Position numbers and translations under genes: made by a program. Under the pieces are notes generated by a model. The model saw nothing but the letters and a program-made list of their open reading frames with translations, was not told where the DNA came from and did not search any database. From Roseibium album (lineage in GTDB: Bacteria; Pseudomonadota; Alphaproteobacteria; Rhizobiales; Stappiaceae), in assembly GCF_001404515.1 (NCBI RefSeq), contig NZ_CXWE01000002.1, forward strand, positions 186,001-250,000: a stretch of DNA of 64,000 nt, written 5' to 3'. Of the stretch, positions 33,916-43,257 are shown in pieces; position 1 is the first letter of the stretch, and every line of letters begins with the position of its first letter.

Positions 33916-34731
33916 CTAGGCGCTGAGATCCTGGAACACGCGTACGTTCCGCACGGTGGTCGCAGCGCCCGCAACATCGCCGTCGTTCTTGCCGGCAAAG
34001 GGTGCTACGGCGTTGCTGAACAGGAGCATCGCCGGTGTGTGCGCGAATGAATTTTCCACGTCAAAGACCTCCAGATCGTCCACGTAGAACCGGAATTCGT
34101 TCTCGTTCCAAAGCATCGCGTAGCGGTGAAAGGTCTCATCCAGCCGCATGTTCGACCGGTACGTGGCGGCAAGAACGATCTTTTCGGGTTTCCATCGCCG
34201 TGCCGAAACCTGAACGATGTTCGGATACTTGACTTCGGCCACATCCAGCTCGAATTGGGTGTCCCCTTGCAAGGACCTGTCGGAAACCATCCAGAAAGCA
34301 TTGTTGACACCCGCTTCATTCGCAATGCGCATTTCGCATTCGAAATATCCGTATGTCTGGCGGAACGAACGGGACCGGATATAGCCCCCGGTAAACGGTC
34401 GCTTGGGATCATTCTGATGTCCGAGATTGAGATCAAGCTCGCCGTCTTCGACCACGACATTGCGGGGATACCGCATCGTCAGATGTTTGTGCCCGCCGCG
34501 TTTGAGAAGTTCCCACATCGCGTGAAATCTTACAGGATCGTTGAAATCATCCTCGAATGTCAGCTTCCAGTCTCCGCTGGCCTGCTGCAATGGCGTCGGC
34601 AGATCTCCTCCCGAAAACGCCGCAACATGTCCTGGCACAGCCAGAGCTGCCAGGGTGGACGCACCACCCGCCGCGGCTTTCAGAAAGCGGCGGCGGCTGA
34701 GTGTCTCATAGGGCGGCAAAATTGAACTCAT
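33916..34731 (-). CDS. Tat-exported glycoside hydrolase family 16 protein
   Basis: 271 residues from ATG 34731; a TTG at 34740 would overlap the previous gene. Twin-arginine signal LSRRRFLKAAAGG (11-23). The GH16 catalytic strand is FELDVAEV: E161 nucleophile, D163, and E166 acid/base. The beta-jelly-roll elements GYIRSRSFRQTYGYFECEMRI (116-136) precede it. GH16 enzymes cleave beta-1,3/1,4-linked galactans or glucans. As the last gene of the pyruvyl transferase/glycosyltransferase operon it probably trims the secreted polymer. It converges on the acyl-CoA dehydrogenase homologue with 28 bp between. Confidence 0.85.
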   Translation of the reverse strand: MSSILPPYETLSRRRFLKAAAGGASTLAALAVPGHVAAFSGGDLPTPLQQASGDWKLTFEDDFNDPVRFHAMWELLKRGGHKHLTMRYPRNVVVEDGELDLNLGHQNDPKRPFTGGYIRSRSFRQTYGYFECEMRIANEAGVNNAFWMVSDRSLQGDTQFELDVAEVKYPNIVQVSARRWKPEKIVLAATYRSNMRLDETFHRYAMLWNENEFRFYVDDLEVFDVENSFAHTPAMLLFSNAVAPFAGKNDGDVAGAATTVRNVRVFQDLSA

Positions 34732-34736
34732 CACCG

Positions 34737-36080
34737 TCAACTTGCCAGCTTGGCGTTTGGTTTCGGAGCCTTCAGTTCGCGAAGTGCCAGCTCCAGTTTC
34801 CAGGCACGGTCGCGCAGGGTCTGGATCTCGCCTGTCATGTATCCCACCTCATCCTGGAACCAGTCTGTGACCTCACCAAGGTTCTGGTCCGTCTGAACAA
34901 GGTTCGGCTTTTCAAGCGCCTTCTTGGGCGGTGCGGTGACCGGATTTGCCAGCACGTGGTTCAAGCCATTTTCCGTCAGGAACCGGTGATATTCAGCATA
35001 GTTCAGCCGATAAACATGCTGCACTTTCGAAAAGTCGGCCTTCTCGAAAATGTTCTCCAGATTGATCGGCATGTAGTCCTCGACCTCGACCGAGGGTATG
35101 GCGAAGAGTGTCGAGAGTTCGCGGATGCGGGAATCGTAGGTGAAGAACACCGCCGGAATTCCCTGATGAAGACCGATCACGTTTCCATGGAGCCGGAAGC
35201 CGACCAGAACGTCGACATTTTCCTTGGCGTCCGCGGCCCACTCGTCGACATCAAAGAAGGCCTGCATCCGGTCGCTCACCAGCGCTTCGACATCCTTGTC
35301 ACCGTCGAGATTGTACTTCTCCAGGATTGACTGGATATGTTTCTGCTTTTCCTCACCCTTTGCGAAGATGGCAAGTGTCTCTTCCCGCTCGCCCTGGGAA
35401 TAGAGCCGGTTGACCGGCCGCTGAGCAACAGCCTGGATCAGCGCACGTTGCATGCGGTTGGTCTTTGTCGCGTTGGATGCATAATCCGCTGAAAGATACC
35501 GGTTGAGCGTCAGACCTACACGGGCTTTTGCCGGATCGATCGGACGGATTTCAATCGACGGACGCAGATTGCGGTAGAAGCTCGGGCAGCCGATGATACG
35601 GACATTCTTGATGCCGATGTCATTGAAGACCTCCGCGCTGTAGACACCGCGAACACCGATCGTTTCGCATTTGTCGGCAATGATCTTCCAGGCTTCGACA
35701 CTGCCTTTCGGCAATTCGAGTTTCTTGTACTTTGCTGCCTGAGCACCCACGCCGACCGGGACGATCGGGCCCTTGAGCTTTTTCAGAAGCGGAATGACAT
35801 TGCTGATATCAACGGTTTCGGTCAGATAGTTGGACCCGCGAATGACCGTGGCATCGTAGTCTTCCTGCGGCCAGAGTTTCTCGTCACCAGCATGCGCAAA
35901 CTGCAGGTTCTTGATCTGATCGTAGGCAAGCGCCTTGAGCATCGCGTCATAGACCAGTACGTCGCCCGTATTGATGCCGCCGCGGGAGAATGAAGAAAGA
36001 GGATCGTCGATTTTCAGAAATGCGGATTTATTGCCTGGCTTTACGGCAGCGCCGCCATTCAATACGAAGAGCTTTTTCAT
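34737..36080 (-). CDS. Polysaccharide pyruvyl transferase family protein (copy 1)
   Basis: 447 residues from ATG 36080 (KKLFVLNGG); longer upstream frame not supported. The family fold is seen in VIRGSNYL, VGVGAQA, TIGVRGVYSAEV, and RLHGNVIGLHQGIPAVFFTYDSR (about 330-352) with the RLHGN and TYDSR signatures. Such enzymes transfer pyruvate from PEP to sugar hydroxyls, giving acidic ketals. A helical C-terminal tail (about 395-447) may be for association. It sits between the GT2-GT4 fusion and GH16 genes. Confidence 0.8.
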   Translation of the reverse strand: MKKLFVLNGGAAVKPGNKSAFLKIDDPLSSFSRGGINTGDVLVYDAMLKALAYDQIKNLQFAHAGDEKLWPQEDYDATVIRGSNYLTETVDISNVIPLLKKLKGPIVPVGVGAQAAKYKKLELPKGSVEAWKIIADKCETIGVRGVYSAEVFNDIGIKNVRIIGCPSFYRNLRPSIEIRPIDPAKARVGLTLNRYLSADYASNATKTNRMQRALIQAVAQRPVNRLYSQGEREETLAIFAKGEEKQKHIQSILEKYNLDGDKDVEALVSDRMQAFFDVDEWAADAKENVDVLVGFRLHGNVIGLHQGIPAVFFTYDSRIRELSTLFAIPSVEVEDYMPINLENIFEKADFSKVQHVYRLNYAEYHRFLTENGLNHVLANPVTAPPKKALEKPNLVQTDQNLGEVTDWFQDEVGYMTGEIQTLRDRAWKLELALRELKAPKPNAKLAS

Positions 36081-36124
36081 GTGAACTACACCTTCCAGTA
36101 TTTGGGCCACAAGCGCCCTTCTTG

Positions 36125-38935
36125 TTAACGGGCTGAGGAATGACGGTTCAGCGGTGGCATTTCCGGATCTTTGCGATATGCCCCGCGAACCAGGGGAGCA
36201 TCTGATAGTTTGCCGGCTTGCGACTTGATAACTTTGGTCCGCCTGATGCTTTGAAGCCGGTCGGGGAACCACGTGTGCAACTGCCTTAGCAGCGGCTGCA
36301 GGCTTTTGTCCCAACTTCGATCCGTGGATCTTGCCGCCGCCTGCTTGGAGAGTTTTTGTAGGAGACCCGGCGATTTTATGATGCCTTCGAGCACGGCTGT
36401 CAGGTCATGGGTCACGACCCCGTCGTCGCTCGATCTCAAGAGCAGCCCGTCAACTTTGTGGTCGATCAGTTCCGAAACGGCACCGACATCTGTGGCAATC
36501 GGCACGCATCCAAGACGCTGTGCCTCGATGATCGCGAGCGGCGCTCCTTCCCATCTGGAGGGGAGAATGAAGACATCGGCCCAGGTAAGCAGCTTGCTCA
36601 GATGACGGCTGTCATAGACGGGCGGTTCGACACGAATGCCAATTTCGGCGAAACGATCTTTCCAGGACCCTCCTGCACCTGCATCCATGATGTCGGATCC
36701 AACGACACGCCAGTCGATCTCGACACCTCGCCTTTTCAAGGTCCGCGCGGCGGCGAAGATACGTTCTATGCCCTTCTGGCGATCCAGCCGGCCCAGGAAC
36801 AGCGCTCTGACAGCTCCGTCCCGTTCGCCCGTTCGTCCGGCAGTCAGCCGTTTGACCTCCTCCGGAGCAAGCGGGTAGCCGGCCGCGTTGGGGATATGAA
36901 GCAACTTGGCGCTCGGAACACCCATGCCGTGCAGCCATTCGGCCATATCCCTCGAACATGTGAGGACGCTGTCGTAGATATGCTCATAGGCAAGCGTCAG
37001 ATAGGGATGGCCAGCCGGACGGCCGCTTTCAGACGCGTCCAGCACATGCACATAGTTCACGATCTTTGCGCCGCGCCGTCTGAGTTCACCGAAAATGGCA
37101 TTTGCCGGTGCGAGCTGATTGTTGATGATCACATCGAGACCGGAAAGAAAGCCGATTACCTCCTCGGAGCGCGCGTCCGCGTCATGACCCATCAGGATGT
37201 CATGCCCGGAAAATGTGTTCGGTCCGCCCCAGAGAGGATAGTCATCCGCAAGGAAGTTTATGCTGTCGAAAATGCCGTCATTGTCCGGAATGCGATTGTA
37301 AACCGGCTTGCCGAAAACGTAGAGATGGACCTCGCAGCCGGCGCTTTTCAGAACGCGAGCCGTAGCATAGGCCACCTTTTCAACCCCGCCGAAACTCGCT
37401 ATCGGCAGCAGAAGCCCTACCCGAATCGGGCCGTTCTCCTGTGCCAGTCTCGGCATCAGTGGCGCAGCGCCAAGTGAATGACGCAGAAGTTCGTAATATT
37501 TGCTCCGGTCCGGGAAGTAGGCAGACCGCCAGATCCATCGCTTGTCCGTACCGCTCCGATAGCCGGAGTCCCGCAATGCACCCAGCGTCGCAAGCAGACT
37601 GTTGGTCGAAGAAAGCGCAGTCCCCTGCATATCGTCAGCCGAAAAGGGACCGCTCACAACGATCTCTGCAATCTTGGGGGATGGTTTCGCCTTGCCGAGC
37701 GTCCGCACCCAGTCATCCGACTTGTCCTCGACGCATTGCTGGATAATCCCGAGAGAGCACATCCAGCCAAGTGGCTTCTTGTTAAGTTCCCTGTCGTCGC
37801 CGAGCGTGGCAACCTCAACACCCAGTTTGTCCCTGTCGCTTTCAAAGCGGATGGCAACGAAGTGGTGGGTCTGGGAAAGGCGTTCGCCCAGCCACAGAAC
37901 ATTGTGAAGCAGCCCGAAATCCTTCAACGCGTCCCGATGCGCCGGTGACATCCAGAGCCAGAATGGTGGAACCCCGAATGTTTCCGGCTCGGCACGCGCG
38001 GCCCAGAACATTTTCACGAACTCTTCAAAACCGCGCCTGTCATGCGAAACAACCGGATCCGTGAACAGGTCGACCAGGTAGGAATCGGTGCCGAAGGCAA
38101 GATAGCGAGGCGTCTCCTCATGCTCCCAGCGCAGAAGCGTGTCCGCCGAAAACAGCTTTTTGTGCTTTGTTCGGATGTAGCCCAGAATGCTCTCGCGCGT
38201 GCGGTTGGAATCCCGCAGCATGCTTTCCGCGCGCTGCCGGTATTCAAATCCGAAAAACGGGTAGTTCGCCCCTTTGAAACCTTTGGAAATTGCCTGGAGC
38301 CAGAACTCCCAATCCTCGAAACCGGATTTCATGGTTTCGTCAAACCGGACATCGGCATCGAGGATAGCCTTGGAAACCAGGCTTCCGGCTTCGCAGATAT
38401 TGTCGAATGTCACATGTAACAGACGGGAATACTGCGCCGTGTAATTCCCGTTCCATTCAATTCCGAACTTGTCGATATTGGGATAGATCCAGTCGATGCC
38501 CTTGTTCGCCCGCAGATACTCCAGGAGAACGCGCATTGCCGTCGGCGTGATGCGGTTGTCGGCATCCAGAAAATAGACGGCCTCGAGATCTGCGAATGTG
38601 CGCAACGCGAAGTCGATGCCGTAGTTTCGCGCCGAACTCAATCCGCCATTGGGCTTTCTCAAATAATAGACATTGTCGTGCGCGAGCGCATACGCCTGCG
38701 CGACCTGTGCCGTTTCCGGAAAGGGACAGCCGTCATCAACGATGACGACTGCAATATTGAATGGTGCCTCTTGCGTGAGTGCTGAATCGATCGCTTCCGT
38801 CAACAGGACGGAGTGTTTGAACACCGGAATGAGAATGGCAATCGTGGCGGATGGCTTTTCGGAACTTCCAAACTGGGCATAGCGCACATTCGGATGACCC
38901 TGACCAGCTGCGGTCTGACGAAGCATGGTCGTCAT
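36125..38935 (-). CDS. Two-domain glycosyltransferase (GT2 + GT4 fusion)
   Basis: 936 residues. The GT2 domain (about 30-260) has IAILIPVFKHS, VVIVDDGC and the DxD motif in VYFLDADNR. A linker of about 230 residues follows. The GT4 domain (about 500-890) has VGLLLPIASFGGVEKVAY, ALFLGRLDRQKGIERIF and the donor motif SRWEGAPLAIIEAQRLG (E-x7-E). Two sugars could be added by one polypeptide, one inverting and one retaining. Its ATGA start overlaps the stop of the preceding 509-residue gene. Confidence 0.85.
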   Translation of the reverse strand: MTTMLRQTAAGQGHPNVRYAQFGSSEKPSATIAILIPVFKHSVLLTEAIDSALTQEAPFNIAVVIVDDGCPFPETAQVAQAYALAHDNVYYLRKPNGGLSSARNYGIDFALRTFADLEAVYFLDADNRITPTAMRVLLEYLRANKGIDWIYPNIDKFGIEWNGNYTAQYSRLLHVTFDNICEAGSLVSKAILDADVRFDETMKSGFEDWEFWLQAISKGFKGANYPFFGFEYRQRAESMLRDSNRTRESILGYIRTKHKKLFSADTLLRWEHEETPRYLAFGTDSYLVDLFTDPVVSHDRRGFEEFVKMFWAARAEPETFGVPPFWLWMSPAHRDALKDFGLLHNVLWLGERLSQTHHFVAIRFESDRDKLGVEVATLGDDRELNKKPLGWMCSLGIIQQCVEDKSDDWVRTLGKAKPSPKIAEIVVSGPFSADDMQGTALSSTNSLLATLGALRDSGYRSGTDKRWIWRSAYFPDRSKYYELLRHSLGAAPLMPRLAQENGPIRVGLLLPIASFGGVEKVAYATARVLKSAGCEVHLYVFGKPVYNRIPDNDGIFDSINFLADDYPLWGGPNTFSGHDILMGHDADARSEEVIGFLSGLDVIINNQLAPANAIFGELRRRGAKIVNYVHVLDASESGRPAGHPYLTLAYEHIYDSVLTCSRDMAEWLHGMGVPSAKLLHIPNAAGYPLAPEEVKRLTAGRTGERDGAVRALFLGRLDRQKGIERIFAAARTLKRRGVEIDWRVVGSDIMDAGAGGSWKDRFAEIGIRVEPPVYDSRHLSKLLTWADVFILPSRWEGAPLAIIEAQRLGCVPIATDVGAVSELIDHKVDGLLLRSSDDGVVTHDLTAVLEGIIKSPGLLQKLSKQAAARSTDRSWDKSLQPLLRQLHTWFPDRLQSIRRTKVIKSQAGKLSDAPLVRGAYRKDPEMPPLNRHSSAR

Positions 38936-40461
38936 CCGTTCACAACAGCGCGGAAATTCGCAAATTTTGCCCAGGCGAAATCATTGCCACCTGCTTCATT
39001 CATCCTCGTTGCGAAATAGACATTCTGCCAGGCACCAACCTGCTCGCTGGCAAATGCGCTCAAGTGGGCACTCTCGCCGAAGGACACGGTTTTCCATCCG
39101 GAAAAGGCTTCACCGACAGTCTGTTCCCGTTGTTCACGGAACAATGCCTTGGCCGCTTCGAGATTTCCGGCAACCGCTATCGCAAAATCGATATCAGCAG
39201 CACGGCTGTTGTCGATGAAGGCCTTGGCGGACATACGGATGATTTGCGGTGGACACGCGGCGGGCAGTTCTCCGATCGTTATTCCTTCGGCCGGTGGATG
39301 GCAGCCAATGGCCCGTTCCGCAGGCAAAGGCATGATCGCTTCAAAATCAAAAGAGACTTCATCCGTGTTTGCGAGGCTGGCATGCTCAAGAATGCCAGGG
39401 GCAATCGGCATGTCGCGGAACCCTTCGCTGAGCCCGACTTGCTGCGATTGTGCGGGAATGTAGTTTGCCGACGGCGGCATCGACACGCCCGGGATGCCAC
39501 CCCAGACCTGCAAGGCCAGGCTGTTCTTCAGGACGGGCATGCCGTTTGCGGCATCCCGCACCTGGAACATCTCGATCGGCTGCAGGCTTCCCAGCGACAG
39601 AAGCGGCACGTCCTCATCAGCGTCTTCGACCTGAAGCCGGAATTCCAGGGTGCGGTTGAGCCCAGCCGTTGACTTGGACAAGCCGAAAATGTTCCAGCCG
39701 GTTGTCAGGTCACCGCTGGAAATCTGCCACGTATCGACAATGCGCAGGTCCTCGAGAGTGACAAGTTGCGCGCGCAACTTGAGATCCTGGCGGCCCACCG
39801 GCTGGTCAAGATGAACCGAAACACCGCTCACGCCCGAACTCGGCACAGGCAGGATCTGACTGATCCCGTCGCGCGAAGCACTGGCCAATACGTTGGCGTT
39901 GAGTGGATTTTCCGCCGGTTCATTGCTGAACACCAGATCGAGCGGTTGAAGGCCATGCCTGTTCAGGAACGATTCAATCGCGGCGAACCGGTTCTGCAGA
40001 TCATCGTTCAAGTTCCGGAGTGTCCTGAGTTCCCTGTTTGACAACACCAGGCGTCTGGCGGCCGATTTGACGTGTTCTGCCACCAGTGCAACGATCGAAG
40101 AAATCGCCTCACTTTCGCGCCCGCGGGCCCAGCCGACGACGGAAGGAAGCTGCACGGCGTCCTGCCGATGCAACCATTTGTACAAGGTGTCCGCTTCAGG
40201 TGACGCCCCCGGATCAGCCAGGATTGCCAGCGGCAAAACCGGTGCCTCGACGACTTGAAAAACCGATCCCTTTTCGTCGGAGAACAGAGCATGTCCGTCC
40301 GACACGCCTTCGAACCAGACTGTTTGCACTGCACCCAGCAGGGCCATTGGCAGCTCCTGCCTCGCAACTCCGACGACGATCAGTGTCAGGTCCTTGAGGA
40401 GGCGCTCCTCAATCGCCGGTTTGTCGACTGGATATGCCTCTTGCGTGGCCACGACTGTCAT
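38932..40461 (-). CDS. Unknown protein encoded first in the GT2-GT4/pyruvyl transferase operon
   Basis: I do not recognise this with confidence; it recalls proteins labelled DUF6212 in polysaccharide loci. 509 residues from ATG 40461 with GGGGGCG upstream. The N-terminal 190 residues look alpha/beta and helical (TLIVVGVARQELPM, later SNRELRTLRNLNDDLQNRF coiled coil). The rest is predicted beta-rich, resembling carbohydrate-binding or sugar-acceptor modules. No signal peptide or membrane segment. Its stop overlaps the GT fusion start, so the pair is coupled. Confidence 0.5.
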   Translation of the reverse strand: MTVVATQEAYPVDKPAIEERLLKDLTLIVVGVARQELPMALLGAVQTVWFEGVSDGHALFSDEKGSVFQVVEAPVLPLAILADPGASPEADTLYKWLHRQDAVQLPSVVGWARGRESEAISSIVALVAEHVKSAARRLVLSNRELRTLRNLNDDLQNRFAAIESFLNRHGLQPLDLVFSNEPAENPLNANVLASASRDGISQILPVPSSGVSGVSVHLDQPVGRQDLKLRAQLVTLEDLRIVDTWQISSGDLTTGWNIFGLSKSTAGLNRTLEFRLQVEDADEDVPLLSLGSLQPIEMFQVRDAANGMPVLKNSLALQVWGGIPGVSMPPSANYIPAQSQQVGLSEGFRDMPIAPGILEHASLANTDEVSFDFEAIMPLPAERAIGCHPPAEGITIGELPAACPPQIIRMSAKAFIDNSRAADIDFAIAVAGNLEAAKALFREQREQTVGEAFSGWKTVSFGESAHLSAFASEQVGAWQNVYFATRMNEAGGNDFAWAKFANFRAVVNG

Positions 40462-40699
40462 AAACGCCCCCAAAATTTGCACTGCTTTGGCATAATTTTC
40501 GGGAAATGCCGCCGCAAGATAACCAAGTACATAGCCAGAAACTCATGCTATTTTGTGACGACAATACGGCATATAAAAGTAATATTTCAAGTTTTTTATG
40601 TATTTAACGTCTTTTATTAAATTAATCTATTAGTTTATTTGGAAAATAGTCAATTAGTATTCATAAATTACGATGAATTTCGAAATATTATTTGCAAAA
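40462..40699. promoter_or_regulatory. AT-rich promoter region of the GT2-GT4 operon
   Basis: 238 bp between the second pyruvyl transferase gene and the unknown first gene. It contains ATTTCGAAAT at 40677-40686, similar to the arms of the palindrome in front of the MarR gene (55161-55181). The minus-strand promoter for the operon ending at GH16 should lie here. Confidence 0.4.
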
Positions 40700-41887
40700 T
40701 TACACGGTAGCAGCCTTTTTGAATTGGGAAATTTCACTACTCTTACCCATTTTATGATCAATGTTGTTTTCATTCAGAAAATTTTGCATTGCAGCAAAAA
40801 CCTGCCGGTAGGCGCCGTTGAACCCATCGAAGCTGGATTGATCCCAAAAGTCGCTCAACCGGAACACTTTGTCTGAAAAAACGTCGAAGCTGGGTATCTT
40901 GAACGTATCTGCAAACTCGCGGGTTCGACTGTCATAAGTGAAATAGATCGACGGAATGCCGTTCGCCAGCGCCATGAGGTTACCGTGTAATCTGTAACCG
41001 AGCACCAGGTCGCATGCGCTTACTGCTGCGTCGTAGTCGGCAACCACGTCTGAATAGAAAAGACGTGTGCGGTAGAGCCGCTCGACGTCTTCATCCATGT
41101 ACCATTGCGAGACCCATGAATTGTCCTTCAAGGACGATATGGCCTCCTCTTTTTGGTCCGGTGTTCCGAGAACGAGCTTCTTTTCCTCGATCTCGCCCTG
41201 GGCAAACAGAGTGGTCTCGAACCTTCCCGCGAACGACTTGATCAGGTTTCGATGAAAAGTGAGATATTGTCTGATGTCCCTGGCATAGGCAGGTGAAACC
41301 TCTCGCCGAATCGTGAGACCGATCTTTCTCACCTCATCAACTTTGGGAAGCGAAATCTTCAACTCGGGGTCATTCTTGCGAAACGCCGTGGGGCAACCGA
41401 TGATCCTCGCGTTGCGAATTCCAAGATCCGAGAGAACCTGCGCCGTGTAAGCTCCCCTGACACCGACACTTTCTGTGGAATCTGAAATCAGCCTCAACAC
41501 GTTTTTGGTGGATTCCGACAGTTCGATCCTGCCGTCAACCGGCGCTTGCGCACCGATACCGAAAGCCAGAACCGGCAATCCAAGACGTTTTAGAACCGCC
41601 TCGGCACACTCCCAGTCCATCTCGCTGTGAATGTAGTTTGAGCCGCGCAGCACGACATAGTCGAATTCCTCACGAAGCCGGTCGACATCTTCTTCTCGGA
41701 ATTCGCTGATCGTCAGCGTCCGTAACTTGGTGAAATTCAGCAGCTTCAGCGTTGAATCGAAAACAAAGGCATCACCAATATTGTGGTAGTGATTTATGCT
41801 CCTTTGAACATCCTGATACCTGTACCAGCGCACACTGTCGTGATTGTAAACTTCACCCGACGGGATCATGACCAATACGCGAGGCAT
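40700..41887 (-). CDS. Polysaccharide pyruvyl transferase family protein (copy 2)
   Basis: 395 residues from ATG 41887 with AGGA seven bases before; a GTG at 41911 would overlap the previous gene. Signature elements: DYVVLRGSNYIHSE, FGIGAQAPVDG, SVGVRGAYTAQVL, and GYRLHGNLMALANGIPSIYFTYDSR near 325. It is related to copy 1 (same RLHGN..TYDSR block) but diverged, so probably a different sugar or linkage. Last gene of the long minus-strand set. Confidence 0.8.
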   Translation of the reverse strand: MPRVLVMIPSGEVYNHDSVRWYRYQDVQRSINHYHNIGDAFVFDSTLKLLNFTKLRTLTISEFREEDVDRLREEFDYVVLRGSNYIHSEMDWECAEAVLKRLGLPVLAFGIGAQAPVDGRIELSESTKNVLRLISDSTESVGVRGAYTAQVLSDLGIRNARIIGCPTAFRKNDPELKISLPKVDEVRKIGLTIRREVSPAYARDIRQYLTFHRNLIKSFAGRFETTLFAQGEIEEKKLVLGTPDQKEEAISSLKDNSWVSQWYMDEDVERLYRTRLFYSDVVADYDAAVSACDLVLGYRLHGNLMALANGIPSIYFTYDSRTREFADTFKIPSFDVFSDKVFRLSDFWDQSSFDGFNGAYRQVFAAMQNFLNENNIDHKMGKSSEISQFKKAATV

Positions 41888-41907
41888 CTCTGTTCCTTTT
41901 ATTATTT

Positions 41908-43257
41908 TCACGCGCTTTGCCGCAGCTCACCGGGGAGCGCAGGTCCCGCGGAAAACCGGCTTCCAATGGCTGAGCGATAGGACGCCAGGTGTTCCCGGGC
42001 ACTGGACCGGTAGTCCTTCGGCTCCTTGATACCCGCTCGCAGCGTGTTCCAAAGATCTTTGTTTTCAAGAGTTTCCGACATACGATCCGACAGGTCTTCC
42101 GGACTGCCTGCCAGAAAATGCAATCCGTCGACGCCGTTACGCACCTTTTCCGCCATCCCTCCGATACCACTGCAGATCAGTGGCCGGCCGTGAAAAAAGG
42201 CTTCCTGGATGATGACCGGCGAATTCTCCCACCAGACAGAAGGCATCAGGACCCAATCAACCTGGCGCATGAGGGCCGGCATATCCTTGTTCTGGTATGG
42301 ACCGGCAAACCGGACCCGATTGCCGGTCCTTTCGATGAGATCGGCAATTTTCGCCCGGAAATCTTCGGGTTGCCGCTCGAGGTTGCCACCAAAAATCGTC
42401 AAGGAAGCATCGTCGCCCCAGACGTCCTCCGGAATACGCTGCACGGCATCAAGCAACACATCGACACCCTTGTAGGGGGTCATCTGTCCGAAGAAGGCGA
42501 AGCGCGAGCGACGATCCCCATCATTTTTCAGCCGTCGCGGCTCCGCTTTTTCTCTGACGTTCAAACCGTTTTCGATAACCGAAATCTTGTCTCCGGGAAG
42601 CCCCCATTGCTGATATCTCTCGGCAAGAAACCTGCTCGGCGTTATGAAGCGGTCAGCCAGACCCAGCATCGATTGAACGAATTGCTTCCGACGCAGGAAT
42701 GTCCCGGGTTCAATGTCCGGAAAACAGTTGTGGCACGCGATCGGCGAAGCCGTCCGGCACAGCGCATGCGTCCCGGTTTTGACCATCTGGCCATGGTTGT
42801 GACAAATCGGCAGAAACTCGTGAAGAGTGACGAAGATTGTACTGTCCGGCAATGCGTCGCGAACGACGTGAAGCGCTTCCAGCCCCAACCCGATAAAATG
42901 GTGAAAATGGACAATGTCGGGTTTGAGAGACCCAACAAAGCGGCGCAGGTCAGACTGCAGATCTGATGTGTTGCGATTGGAAATCAGGAACGGGTCATAT
43001 TCGTCGGCATGAAAGAGCAGTTCATCTTCCGCGTCAGCAACACCCATAAGGGCGGACCTGCCATGCCTTGGATATCCGTCTCCTACACGCGCAAGAAAAA
43101 AAGACTGTGAACCGGAAACCGCCTTCAATCCCTGATGCAGATTGTAGGACGCAACTTCGGCACCGCCGAGCGAAAGTTCGGGATGTCCGTGTGATATGAC
43201 CAGCACGCGCACGGTTTCGCTTTCCGGCTTGTCGTCCGATGTCGCTGCCGTCTCCAT
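41908..43257 (-). CDS. Glycosyltransferase family 4
   Basis: 449 residues from ATG 43257, whose A is the last base of the preceding TGA. GT4 features: VLVISHGHPELSLGGAEVAS at the N-terminus, LKPDIVHFHHFIGLG, RFAFFGQMTPYKGVDVLL, and the donor site SVWWENSPVIIQEAFFHGRP. It closely parallels the GT4 at 46289-47545, with the same SVWWEN motif, suggesting a duplicated pair. Retaining transferase acting at the cytoplasmic membrane face. Confidence 0.85.
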   Translation of the reverse strand: METAATSDDKPESETVRVLVISHGHPELSLGGAEVASYNLHQGLKAVSGSQSFFLARVGDGYPRHGRSALMGVADAEDELLFHADEYDPFLISNRNTSDLQSDLRRFVGSLKPDIVHFHHFIGLGLEALHVVRDALPDSTIFVTLHEFLPICHNHGQMVKTGTHALCRTASPIACHNCFPDIEPGTFLRRKQFVQSMLGLADRFITPSRFLAERYQQWGLPGDKISVIENGLNVREKAEPRRLKNDGDRRSRFAFFGQMTPYKGVDVLLDAVQRIPEDVWGDDASLTIFGGNLERQPEDFRAKIADLIERTGNRVRFAGPYQNKDMPALMRQVDWVLMPSVWWENSPVIIQEAFFHGRPLICSGIGGMAEKVRNGVDGLHFLAGSPEDLSDRMSETLENKDLWNTLRAGIKEPKDYRSSAREHLASYRSAIGSRFSAGPALPGELRQSA

